Source: Kineosporia sp. NBRC 101731 (lineage in GTDB: Bacteria > Actinomycetota > Actinomycetes > Actinomycetales > Kineosporiaceae). Taken from it: a stretch of 64,000 nucleotides of DNA. Shown here piece after piece: positions 42,084 to 50,502 of the stretch. The first letter of the stretch is position 1. Every line of letters begins with the position of its first letter. Under the pieces are notes generated by a model. That model made no database searches. It was given only the letters and a program-made list of their open reading frames with translations, and was not told where the DNA came from. Location: the NCBI RefSeq assembly GCF_030269305.1, contig NZ_BSTC01000021.1, forward strand, positions 23,050-87,049. Direction: 5' to 3'. The position numbers and the translations under genes are program-made.

Positions 42084-43129
42084 GATTCCTGGCCCTCGAG
42101 CACGTCCTCCCCTCGCGGCAGGTCACCAACGCCGAGGTACTCACCGCGGTCCGGCACGCCAGTGCCCGGCACCTTCCGGCCTCGGACCTGGACGTGGTGG
42201 ACCGCCTTCTGCGCAGCAGTTTCGACTCGTGCGGCACGACCGTTCGCTACCACTGCGGGGCCGGGGAACTGCCGCACGAACTCGCCCTGCGCGCCGGGGA
42301 ACAGGCCCTGAGCGCCGCCGGGACCGACCGGGACGAGATCGACCTGCTGATCTACACCGGCGTCGCCCGGGCCGTGGTCGAACCGGCCGCCGCCACCGCT
42401 CTGCAGGCCGGTCTGGGCCTGCGCAACGCCACGGCCTTCGACGTCTCCGACGCCTGCGCGAGCTGGGTGCGATCGCTCGACCTGGCGCGTCACCTCGTGG
42501 CCACCGGTGCCCACCGGCGCATCATGATCCTCAACGCCGAGTTCGGGTCGCGGCAGAGCCACCACTACGAGCTGCGCTCGCTGGAGAACTTCCCGAGCTG
42601 GCACCCGGGCCTGACCGTGGGCGAGGCCGCGACCGCCACGATTGTCGCGGACGACGACGAGAACGATCACTACGAAGCCAGTTTCCGCACCTACGGCGAC
42701 CGTTGGCAGCTGTGCTACGTGCCGCTGGCCAACGCCGGCGACTGGTTCGGCCACCACGCCCCGGAGGCAGGCGCGGCCGAGCCGATGCGCTTCGTCTCGC
42801 ACGGCCTGCGGCTGATGGAGTTCGCCCTCGCCCGCCTGGTCGAGCACTACCGGGACCGCCCGGAGTACGAGCAGTTCAAGCCCGATGTGATCTTCGGGCA
42901 CTCGGCCAGCGACGGCATGTCCCGTCTCCTGGCCACCCGGTGCGGCCTGGACCCCGACCGCTTCCGCCTGGGTCACCACGAGACCGCCAACACGGTGTCG
43001 GCCTCGGTGCCGGTGGCGATGTCCCGGGCGATCGGGAGGGGACAGCTGGTGGACGGCGACCGGGTGGTGCTGCTCGTGGCCTCGTCCGGGGTCACCACCG
43101 CGCTCACCAAGTTCGTCTACCGATCCTGA
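42080..43129 (+). CDS. KAS III-like 3-oxoacyl-ACP synthase
   Basis: This 349-aa thiolase-fold condensing enzyme has a full catalytic triad: Cys126 in DVSDACASWV, His274 in VIFGHSASDGM and Asn304 in HHETANTVSASVPVAM. An unusual NYH-free region around FPSWHPGLTVGEAATA and the long EFGSRQSHHYELRSLENF set it apart from FabH. It lies directly downstream of (ATGA overlap) the kinase-aminotransferase fusion and before an ACP, so it probably extends or condenses an ACP- or CoA-bound acyl chain in a secondary pathway rather than primary fatty acid synthesis. Confidence 0.9.
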   Translation: MRFLALEHVLPSRQVTNAEVLTAVRHASARHLPASDLDVVDRLLRSSFDSCGTTVRYHCGAGELPHELALRAGEQALSAAGTDRDEIDLLIYTGVARAVVEPAAATALQAGLGLRNATAFDVSDACASWVRSLDLARHLVATGAHRRIMILNAEFGSRQSHHYELRSLENFPSWHPGLTVGEAATATIVADDDENDHYEASFRTYGDRWQLCYVPLANAGDWFGHHAPEAGAAEPMRFVSHGLRLMEFALARLVEHYRDRPEYEQFKPDVIFGHSASDGMSRLLATRCGLDPDRFRLGHHETANTVSASVPVAMSRAIGRGQLVDGDRVVLLVASSGVTTALTKFVYRS

Positions 43130-43137
43130 AACAAGCC

Positions 43138-43175
43138 GTCGAGCAGTGTCGAGAAAACGTCGAGCAGTGTCGAGC
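43138..43175. repeat. Direct repeat GTCGAGCAGTGTCGAG x2
   Basis: Two exact 16-bp copies (43138-43153 and 43160-43175) fill the gap between the ketosynthase and ACP genes, just before the ACP ribosome site AGGAGGAACC. Probably a small duplication. Confidence 0.8.
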
Positions 43176-43185
43176 AGGAGGAACC

Positions 43186-43452
43186 GTGACCAGGGACCAG
43201 ATCTTCGCCACCGTCGTCGAGTTCGCCACCTCGGTGGGCGACCAGGTGTCCGGGCAGACCATCGCCCTGGACGACACCCCGCTCAGCGTGCACGGGCTCA
43301 GCTCGATGGGCCTGCTGCAGCTGTTCACCCAGCTGGAAGACCATTTCGGCATCCGGATCAGCGACGGCGACGGGCTGCGCGCCGGGAGCGCCCTCGACGT
43401 GGTGGACCTGGTCGAGCGCAAGCTCGGCGCCCGGGCCGGGGAGACGTCGTGA
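43186..43452 (+). CDS. Acyl carrier protein
   Basis: This 88-aa carrier has DQIFATVVEFATSVGDQVSG, then LDDTPLSVHGLSSMGLLQLF with Ser40 as the likely phosphopantetheine site. The canonical GxDSL motif is changed to GLSSM. The helix LEDHFGIRISDGDGLRAG is the usual third helix region. GTG 43186 follows AGGAGGAACC. It overlaps the amidohydrolase start. It should shuttle an acyl chain for the KAS III-like enzyme and possibly for the acyl-AMP ligase at 61888. Confidence 0.88.
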   Translation: MTRDQIFATVVEFATSVGDQVSGQTIALDDTPLSVHGLSSMGLLQLFTQLEDHFGIRISDGDGLRAGSALDVVDLVERKLGARAGETS

Positions 43453-45188
43453 CCTTCGACCTGATCATCCGCCGCGGACGCGTCTTCGACGGCACCGGAG
43501 CCCCGTCCGTCCTGGCCGATGTGGGCATCCGGGACGGGGTGGTCGCCGAGATCTCCGGCCCGCCACTGCCGGTCGAGGGCTGCCCCGAGGTGATCGACGC
43601 CGAAGGTGCCTGGGTCACTCCGGGCTTCATCGACGTCCACACGCACTACGACGCCGAGATCCTGGTGAACCCGGGCCTGCCCGAGTCGCTGCGCCACGGC
43701 GTCACCACCGTCGTGATGGGCAACTGCTCCCTGTCCACGGTCTTCTCCGACCCGGTGGACTGCGCCGACCTGTTCAGCCGGGTCGAGGCCGTGCCCCGCG
43801 ACCAGGTGCTCAAGACCTTGCGGGAACAGCGCACCTGGTCCGGCCCGGCGCAATACGTCGACACCCTCGACGCGCTGCCGCTGGGTCCCAACGTCGCCGG
43901 TTTCCTCGGCCATTCCGACCTGCGGGCCCACGTGCTCGGCCTGGGCCGCTCGGTCGACCCCCGGGCTCGGCCCAGCCGTGCCGAGATGGCCCGGATGGAG
44001 GCCCTGCTCGAGGAGGCGGTCAAGGCCGGCATGCTCGGGATGTCGTCGATGACGAGCCCTTTCGCCCGGCTGGACGGTGACCGCTACCGCTCGGCCCGGC
44101 TGCCCTCGACCTACGCCACCTGGCGCGAGTTCCGCCGTCTGCACGCGGTTCTGCGCTCGCACGGAGCCGTGCTGCAGAGCGCCCCGAACACCACCCGGCC
44201 GCTCAACACCGTGCTCTTCCTGCTGAGCAGCTCCGGCTTCGGCGTGCGCCCGGCGCTACGCACCACGCTGCTCACCGCGATCGACCCCAAGGCGGCGCCG
44301 TTCTTCTTCCGGGTGCCGGGATTCAGCGCGCGCACGGCGAACCGGTTCGGTCGCGCCGATGTGCGCTGGCAGCATCTGCCCCTGCCGTTCGAGCTCTACG
44401 CCGACGGCATCGACCTGGTGATCTTCGAGGAGTTCGGTGCCACCGCGGCCGCCCTGCACCTGCGCGACGAGGTCGAGCGGCGGGAGTTGATGGCCGACCA
44501 GGGCTACCGGGACCGGTTCCGCGCCGAGTACAGCCGCCGCTTCCCGGTGAAGGCCTGGCACCGGGACCTGTACGACGCGCAGATTGTCGACTGCCCGGAC
44601 GATTCGCTGATCGGCCTGAGCTTCGGCGAGGCCGCCGACCGTCGTGGCATCCACCCGGTGGACGCGTTCTGCGAGCTGATGGTGCTGCACGGGCAGAAAC
44701 TGCGCTGGCGCACCACGATCGCCAATCACCGGCCCGACGTGCTCGACCGGATGGCCGTCGACGCCGGGGTGCAGATCGGTTTCGCCGACTCCGGCGCCCA
44801 TCTGCGCAACATGGCCTTCTACAACTTCCCGCTGCGCCTGCTGTGGCGGGTGCGGGAGGCCCAGCGTTCCGGGCAGCCGTTCATGACCACCGAGGCGGCC
44901 GTGCACCGGCTCACCGGTGAACTGGCGGCCTGGCTGGGGCTGGACGCGGGCCGGCTGGAGGTGGGGGCGCGGGCCGACATCACCGTGATCGACCCCGAAG
45001 GGCTCGACGGTGAGGTGAACTCCTACCACGAGGCACCGATGGACGTCTTCGGCGGCCTACGGCGCATGGTCAACCGCAACGACCGTGCGGTGCCCGCGGT
45101 GTGCGTGGGCGGGCAGGTCGTCTTCCGGTCGGGAGTGGCGTCGCCGGTGGCGGCGGGGCGGTATCTGAGGACGCGGGAACGCTCGTGA
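43449..45188 (+). CDS. Amidohydrolase, N-acyl-D-amino-acid deacylase-like
   Basis: This 579-aa metal-dependent amidohydrolase has the metal motif IDVHTHYDAE (His64, His66), VTTVVMGNCSLS (as in D-aminoacylases), GFADSGAHLRNMAFYN (the catalytic Asp region) and a C-terminal VGARADITVIDPE. It would cleave an N-acyl or cyclic amide bond. The GTG start overlaps the ACP stop (GTGA). In this operon it may release or trim an N-acylated intermediate. Confidence 0.87.
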   Translation: MTFDLIIRRGRVFDGTGAPSVLADVGIRDGVVAEISGPPLPVEGCPEVIDAEGAWVTPGFIDVHTHYDAEILVNPGLPESLRHGVTTVVMGNCSLSTVFSDPVDCADLFSRVEAVPRDQVLKTLREQRTWSGPAQYVDTLDALPLGPNVAGFLGHSDLRAHVLGLGRSVDPRARPSRAEMARMEALLEEAVKAGMLGMSSMTSPFARLDGDRYRSARLPSTYATWREFRRLHAVLRSHGAVLQSAPNTTRPLNTVLFLLSSSGFGVRPALRTTLLTAIDPKAAPFFFRVPGFSARTANRFGRADVRWQHLPLPFELYADGIDLVIFEEFGATAAALHLRDEVERRELMADQGYRDRFRAEYSRRFPVKAWHRDLYDAQIVDCPDDSLIGLSFGEAADRRGIHPVDAFCELMVLHGQKLRWRTTIANHRPDVLDRMAVDAGVQIGFADSGAHLRNMAFYNFPLRLLWRVREAQRSGQPFMTTEAAVHRLTGELAAWLGLDAGRLEVGARADITVIDPEGLDGEVNSYHEAPMDVFGGLRRMVNRNDRAVPAVCVGGQVVFRSGVASPVAAGRYLRTRERS

Positions 45189-46273
45189 GGGTGCTGCTCA
45201 CCGGGGGAGGTGGTTTCCTCGGGCGGGCCATCCTCGTGCAGCTACGCGCGGCCGGTCACCAGGTGCGGGTGCTGAGCCGCCGCGAACTGCCGCCGTTGGC
45301 CGCAGTTCCGGTTGGTGTGCCGGTTGGTGTTCTGGAGGGCGTTCTGGAGGGCGTTCCGGGCGGTGTTCCGGTGGACGTGGTGCGCGGTGACCTGCGGGAC
45401 GCGCGGGACGTGGCCCGGGCCGTGGCCGGCAGCGACGCGGTGGTGCACTGCGCCGCCCGCACCGGCTTCTGGGGGCCGTACGAGGACTTCTTCGAGACCA
45501 ACGTGCGCGGCACCGAGCACGTGCTCGCGGCCTGCCGCCGGCACGGGGTGGACCGGCTGGTGCTGACGTCGAGCCCGAGCGTGGTGCACGGTGGCCGCGA
45601 CCTGGCCGGCGTCGACGAGAGTGTGCCCTACGCGACCCGTTTCACTTGTCATTACCCGTACACCAAGGCGATCGCCGAGCAGCTCGTGCTGGCTGCGAAC
45701 GGCTCCCGTCTGGCCACCTGTGCCCTGCGCCCGCACCTGGTCTGGGGGCCGGGCGACCCGCACTTCGTGCCCCGCTTCGCCGCGGCGGCTCGGCGCGGGC
45801 GGCTGCGTCAGATCGGGCCCGGCGACCGGCTCATCGACACGGTGTACGTGGACAATGCCGCTCACGCGCACCTTCTCGCGCTCGAGCGGCTGGAGCCGGG
45901 GTCGGTCCCGGCCGGGAAGGCCTACTTCATCACCCAGGACGACCCGCGGCCGGTCGCCGCCACGATCAACCTGTGGCTCGGGGCGGCCGGCCTGCCGCCC
46001 GAGCACCGGCGGATCAGCGTGGCAGCCGCCCGGGTGATCGCCGCGGCCGGTGAGACCGCCTGGCGCCTGGGCTCGCTGCCGGGGGCACCGCCCCTGACCC
46101 GGTTCCTGCTCGAGCACCTCACCACCGAGCACTGGTTCGACATCGGCGCGGCCCGGCGCGACCTGGGCTACGCACCCCTGATCAGTACCGCCCGGGGACT
46201 GGATCGCCTGCGGGCCGCCCTGTCCGGTCACCGGGCCGGTTCCGGCTCTGTTCCCGTCACTGAGGAGATCTGA
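45185..46273 (+). CDS. NAD-dependent epimerase/3-beta-HSD family reductase, OleD-like
   Basis: This 362-aa short-chain-type reductase starts VRVLLTGGGGFLGRAILVQL (NAD(P) motif) and has SSPSVVHGGRDLAGVDESVP and the catalytic YPYTKAIAEQLVLAA, then ALRPHLVWGPGDPHFVPRF. This order matches OleD-type enzymes, which reduce 2-alkyl-3-ketoacids in olefin synthesis. Beside a condensing enzyme, a ketone-reducing role is likely. Residues about 41-64 (VPVG VPVG VLEG and similar) come from a 12-bp repeat array inserted after the second strand. GTG start overlaps the upstream stop. Confidence 0.87.
   Translation: MRVLLTGGGGFLGRAILVQLRAAGHQVRVLSRRELPPLAAVPVGVPVGVLEGVLEGVPGGVPVDVVRGDLRDARDVARAVAGSDAVVHCAARTGFWGPYEDFFETNVRGTEHVLAACRRHGVDRLVLTSSPSVVHGGRDLAGVDESVPYATRFTCHYPYTKAIAEQLVLAANGSRLATCALRPHLVWGPGDPHFVPRFAAAARRGRLRQIGPGDRLIDTVYVDNAAHAHLLALERLEPGSVPAGKAYFITQDDPRPVAATINLWLGAAGLPPEHRRISVAAARVIAAAGETAWRLGSLPGAPPLTRFLLEHLTTEHWFDIGAARRDLGYAPLISTARGLDRLRAALSGHRAGSGSVPVTEEI
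45305..45376. repeat. 12-bp tandem repeat, 6 units, inside the OleD-like gene
   Basis: Six imperfect 12-bp units (GTTCCGGTTGGT, GTTCTGGAGGGC and variants) encode four-residue blocks VPVG/VLEG/VPGG. Frame is kept. The segment lies in a loop after the cofactor-binding strands and is not expected in the family. Confidence 0.85.
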
Positions 46274-46274
46274 C

Positions 46275-47213
46275 ATGGCACTGCTCCAGAACCCGGTCAA
46301 CGGCCGCTACCGAGGCGTCTCGGTCGAGGCCGCACGCAAGCACTACGACCTGCCCGACGAGTTCTTCCGGATCTGGCTGGGCCCCAGCCTGGCCTACTCC
46401 GCGGCCCTCTGGCAGCCCGGGGACACGCTCGAGCAGGCCCAGGACCGCAAGATGGACTACCTCGCCGAACAGGCCCGGATTGAGCCCGGACAGCGGGTTC
46501 TCGACGTCGGCTGCGGATACGGCACGGAGGTGAAGCGACTCCTGGAGAAGGAGGGGATTTCCGAGGCCGTCGGGATCACCCTGAGCCAGACCGGGGCCGA
46601 CTGGCTGCGGGCCCGCAAGGTTCCGGGTCTGGAGGTGCGGGTCGAGAACTGGGCCGACCACCGGCCGGTGCGTCCCTACGACGCGATCATCTCGTTCGAG
46701 GCGTTCGAGCACTTCGCCCGGCCGGGCATGTCGCAACGCCGCAAGATTGCCGGTTACCGGGCCTTCTTCGAGCAGTGCCGCTCGATGATCGCGCCGCAGG
46801 GCCGGTTGGTGGTGCAGACCATCACCTGGGGGCACCGCTTCCCGCTGGAACGCCGCTGGCTGAGCGACCTGTCGATGGCGGCCAAGAACTACCCCGAGTG
46901 CAATCCGGCCTTCCTCAGCGAGGTCGTCGCCGCGTCCGACGGACTGTTCGACCTGGTCGCCGCCCGCAACGACTTCGCCGACTACTCGCGCACCGCGGCG
47001 GCGTGGGTGCGCAATCTGGACGCGGACTGGGAGCACTCGGTGGACCTGGTCGGCCTGAAGAAGACACAGGACTTCAAGCAGACCATGACGGCGGCCGTGC
47101 GGGCCTTCGCCTCGGGCTGGTTCTACCTGCACCGCCTCACCTTCAGCCCGGTCGAGCAGCCGACCAAACCGGCCCGGCACTTCCTGGTCAACAACGTGAT
47201 CGGCCGATTCTGA
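46275..47213 (+). CDS. CFA-synthase-like SAM methyltransferase
   Basis: This 312-aa methyltransferase has the cyclopropane-synthase start ARKHYDLPDEFFRIWLGPSL then AYSAALW, and SAM motif I VLDVGCGYGTEVKRLL near residue 76. AIISFEAFEHFARPGMSQRR forms the substrate side, where cyclopropane synthases have a bicarbonate-site Glu (EAFEHF). Members cyclopropanate or methylate lipids. It starts 1 bp after the reductase stop and ends the lipid operon. Confidence 0.88.
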   Translation: MALLQNPVNGRYRGVSVEAARKHYDLPDEFFRIWLGPSLAYSAALWQPGDTLEQAQDRKMDYLAEQARIEPGQRVLDVGCGYGTEVKRLLEKEGISEAVGITLSQTGADWLRARKVPGLEVRVENWADHRPVRPYDAIISFEAFEHFARPGMSQRRKIAGYRAFFEQCRSMIAPQGRLVVQTITWGHRFPLERRWLSDLSMAAKNYPECNPAFLSEVVAASDGLFDLVAARNDFADYSRTAAAWVRNLDADWEHSVDLVGLKKTQDFKQTMTAAVRAFASGWFYLHRLTFSPVEQPTKPARHFLVNNVIGRF

Positions 47214-47370
47214 CATTACCGATTAGTTTTCTTCGGCCCGTTGCTGATTGATGTGGTCGCGGGGGTTAAATATCCGTCCGATCTGGTTAGGATCAGTTGG
47301 ATAATCCGATCGGTGCGATACGTGTGCACTTACGGACGAGGGCCTTTGGCATGAGCGGGGGGACGCAGCC

Positions 47371-48006
47371 TTGGACTCATCAGTACGTCAGCAAAAAGGA
47401 TGTGGCAACGCCATTCTTCTGGGGTCGTGGTGGCCGACCGGTACGGACGGCGCCATGCGTCAGGGGGGTGTGGAGATCGTGCCCTGCGCGGACATGGGGG
47501 AGTTCCCGGCGCTGGTGGCCGACCCCGACATGGGGTGGTTGCTGTTCGCCGCCGGCCTGGACGATCACCACATCGAGCAGACCCTGTGGCGGGCCCAGGC
47601 GGCCCGCAGCGACATCGAGATCGGGTTGCTCGGAGCCCGTCACGACCGGCGGCGGGCCGAGCGCTGGATCCGCCGGGGGTGTGCCGTCTATCTCGAACTG
47701 GAGACCAGCCCGAGACGGGTGATCGAGGCGATGGACCTGGTGCACCGGTTGCGGGTACGGGTCATCGACTCGATCTTCCACGAGGGGCAGCACACCGGTC
47801 TCTCCCTGCCCCGGGTGGGGCTCACACGACGTGAGAGAGACGTTTTGCAATTGCTCGATCACGGTCACCGGAACAGCGAGATCGCGGGTTTCCTGCATAT
47901 CAGCGAGAATACCGTCGAGTATCACATCCGGCACATTCTCCAGAAGCTCGGGGTACGTAATCGGATGGAGGCCTGTCGTCAGGCCACCGTGCTCGGGCTC
48001 ATTTAG
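47371..48006 (+). CDS. LuxR-type response regulator-like transcription factor
   Basis: This 211-aa protein has a C-terminal LuxR HTH: LTRRERDVLQLLDHGHRNSE, IAGFLHISENTVEYHIRHIL and QKLGVRNRMEACRQA. The N-terminal half (EIVPCADMGEFPALVADPDM; DIEIGLLGARHDRRRAERWI; GCAVYLELETSPRRVIEAMD) is receiver-like, but the phosphorylated Asp region is not convincing, so it may be an orphan regulator. TTG 47371 after GGGGGAC was taken as start; ATG-like internal starts cannot be excluded. It lies between the lipid operon and the exporters and could control either. Confidence 0.85.
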   Translation: MDSSVRQQKGCGNAILLGSWWPTGTDGAMRQGGVEIVPCADMGEFPALVADPDMGWLLFAAGLDDHHIEQTLWRAQAARSDIEIGLLGARHDRRRAERWIRRGCAVYLELETSPRRVIEAMDLVHRLRVRVIDSIFHEGQHTGLSLPRVGLTRRERDVLQLLDHGHRNSEIAGFLHISENTVEYHIRHILQKLGVRNRMEACRQATVLGLI

Positions 48007-48021
48007 TTTTCGGATTTCTCG

Positions 48022-50502
48022 CTATTCCAGGTGGACTTTAGGAATGGCCCTGTCCAGGGGTCCCGGCAGCCACCAGTTCCACCGACCGGCCAGTGTCATC
48101 ACCGCGGGTACGAGCACCATCCGGATCACGGTGGCGTCAAGGGTCACGGCGACGGCGAGAGCGAAGCCCATCTGCTTGAGCTCCAGTACGTCGGCCACCA
48201 GGAAGCTGCCGAAGACCACCATCATGATCGCCGCGGCTGCGGTGATCTGGCGGCCCGTGTGGCTGAGGGCGGTGGCGACCGTGACCACGTGGTCGTGCGA
48301 GCGGTCCCACTCCTCCTTCATGCGCCCGACCAGGAAGACCTCGTAATCCATCGAGAGCCCGAAGAGCAGGGCGAAGAGGGTGACCGGCAGGTAGGCCTGC
48401 AGGGTGCCCACGTTGCTGAACCCGAGCAGCGACTCGCCGTGGCCCTCCTGGAACACGAACACGGTCAGGCCCAGGGCCGCGCAGGTGGCCAGCAGGTTCA
48501 TCACCGCGGCCTTGAGCGGGAGCAGGATGCTGCGGAACACCACGAGCAGGTAGAGGAACGACAGCCCGAGCACGATCGAGATCACCAGGGGCAGCTTGGC
48601 GGTGGTCTCGTCGCTGAGGTCCACGTACTGCGCGGTGAGCCCACCCACCAGGAACGTGGCGCCGGTGCCGGCCAGGGCCCTCGGCAGGATGTCGTCACGC
48701 AGGTCGCGCACCAGCTGCATGGCGCCGACCGAGTCGATCGGCACGTCGGCCACCACGGTGAGCAGCAGATGGCGGCCCCCGGTGTCCAGGTCGACGAGCT
48801 GGCCCAGGTCGGTTCGGAGGGCGGCGTCCCGGGCGGCGGCGCGCAGGGCGGGGGCGTCGTGACGGCCCGCCGCCTGGTCGAGTGCCTCGGTCGGCGAGAC
48901 GATCTCGGCCACCGAGGCATTCGCCCGCAGGGAGTCGCCCAGAGAGGCCACGGCATTCAGGTCGGCCGTGGTGATGCCCCCGGGCCCGGCGTCGATGACG
49001 ATCTGTACCGGGGCGACGGCCCCCGGGGTGAAGGTGGCGGCCACGATCTGCTGCGCCCGGCCGGAGTCGGTCTTGCCCAGCGCGTTGAGGCCGAGGTCGA
49101 GGCCCAGCTTGATCCCGCCCAGCGGCAGGGCCATCACCACGAGCAGCACGATGCTGGTGCCCGCGAACAGCCACGGGTGGCGCATGACCATACGGGCCCA
49201 GCGCCCCCAGAACGTGTCCATCGGGTCGCCGCCGCCCCCGCCGACCGTGTCTTGCGGGCGCATCCGCCGCGGCAGGGCCAGCTTCTCCACCCGGGTGCCG
49301 AGCAGTCCCAGGATCGCCGGCAGGAGTGTGAGACTGACCAGCAGGGAACAGGTCACGACGATGCCGGTGCCCAGGGCGATCTGCTGGAACACGTGGCCGC
49401 GGATCACGACCATCGAGCAGAGCGCGACCATCACGATGATGCCCGAGGCCAGGACGGTGCGGCCGGAGGTGTGCAGGGCCTGGCCGACCGCGCCGCTGAC
49501 GATGCACTTGCGCTCCCTGCGGGTCGAGGCCTCGGGGATGCGGTGGGCCAGTTCCTCGCGGAAGCGGCTGACCACGAAGAGCCCGTAGTCGATGCCCACG
49601 CCCACGCCGATCATGCTGGCGATCACCGTCACGAACTGGTCCAGCCCGAAGACCGGGGCCACCAGGGCGAGCACGCCCATGCACAGCAGCACGCCGAGCA
49701 GGGCGGTGACGACCGGCAGCAGGGCTGCCACCAGGGTGCCCGAAGCCAGCAGCAGCACCGCCAGAGCCACCGGGATGCCGATCATCTCGGCGCGTTCCTG
49801 GTCGTGCAGCTCGACCTCGGACAGGTCTTTGTTCAGTGGTGTGGAGCCCGAGTACAGCGCCTCCACGCCGGTTCCCGAGGCCGCAGCGGACGCCGCCGCA
49901 CTGATGTCGTCGCTGAGGTCGGCCCGCTCGCTCGCGTCGCCGCGCATGCCGATCAGCGCGACCGCGGTGCGCCCGTCGTCACCGATCCGGCTGATGCCGC
50001 CCTCGGTGTACGGGTCGACCACCCCGGTGATGCCGGGAAGGTCCTGAACCCTCGTCAGCACTGTGGCGACCGCGGCCCGGTAGGAGGCGGAACGGGCGCC
50101 GGTGCCCGAGGCGGTGAACACCAGCACGCCCTGCTCGTTACCCAGGGCCGGGAAGTGCTCGCCGAGCAGCTCCTGCGCCTGGTCGGACTGGGAACCGGTG
50201 ATCGTGTAGCTGGGAGTGGACAGTTCGCGCTGCAGCACCGGGTAGAGACAGCCGGCCGCGGTCAGGATGACGGCCCAGATGCCGACGGCGATCCAGCCGT
50301 GCCGGGCCACCAGGGCGCCCCAGCGGTTGAGCAGGGACAGGTGCTGGTCGTCGTCGCCGCCCCGTGCTCCGTGGGATCCGTGTCTCATCGGTCCTCGTTC
50401 CCGGCCGGCGCCGTCCCGGCTGAGCGGGACGGTTGCCTGATGGCGAGGTGTGTGGCGAGGTTCGTGGGATGCGTTGTGACGGCGGTGCAGGAGGTTGGTC
50501 AT
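48022..50502 (-). CDS. MMPL/RND-family transporter
   Basis: This 826-aa exporter has the MMPL architecture: an N-terminal membrane helix (ARHGWIAVGIWAVILTAAGC), two large extracytoplasmic loops, and two sets of transmembrane helices with the family motifs MIGVGVGIDYGLFVVSRFRE and LFGLSMDYEVFLVGRMKEEW. These use proton motive force to move lipids or antibiotics. ATG 50502 overlaps the MFS gene stop, suggesting coupling. A second ATG at 50388 (MRHGSHG, after GAGGACC) would give a 788-aa protein without the histidine- and arginine-rich leader. Confidence 0.9.
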   Translation of the reverse strand: MTNLLHRRHNASHEPRHTPRHQATVPLSRDGAGRERGPMRHGSHGARGGDDDQHLSLLNRWGALVARHGWIAVGIWAVILTAAGCLYPVLQRELSTPSYTITGSQSDQAQELLGEHFPALGNEQGVLVFTASGTGARSASYRAAVATVLTRVQDLPGITGVVDPYTEGGISRIGDDGRTAVALIGMRGDASERADLSDDISAAASAAASGTGVEALYSGSTPLNKDLSEVELHDQERAEMIGIPVALAVLLLASGTLVAALLPVVTALLGVLLCMGVLALVAPVFGLDQFVTVIASMIGVGVGIDYGLFVVSRFREELAHRIPEASTRRERKCIVSGAVGQALHTSGRTVLASGIIVMVALCSMVVIRGHVFQQIALGTGIVVTCSLLVSLTLLPAILGLLGTRVEKLALPRRMRPQDTVGGGGGDPMDTFWGRWARMVMRHPWLFAGTSIVLLVVMALPLGGIKLGLDLGLNALGKTDSGRAQQIVAATFTPGAVAPVQIVIDAGPGGITTADLNAVASLGDSLRANASVAEIVSPTEALDQAAGRHDAPALRAAARDAALRTDLGQLVDLDTGGRHLLLTVVADVPIDSVGAMQLVRDLRDDILPRALAGTGATFLVGGLTAQYVDLSDETTAKLPLVISIVLGLSFLYLLVVFRSILLPLKAAVMNLLATCAALGLTVFVFQEGHGESLLGFSNVGTLQAYLPVTLFALLFGLSMDYEVFLVGRMKEEWDRSHDHVVTVATALSHTGRQITAAAAIMMVVFGSFLVADVLELKQMGFALAVAVTLDATVIRMVLVPAVMTLAGRWNWWLPGPLDRAIPKVHLE

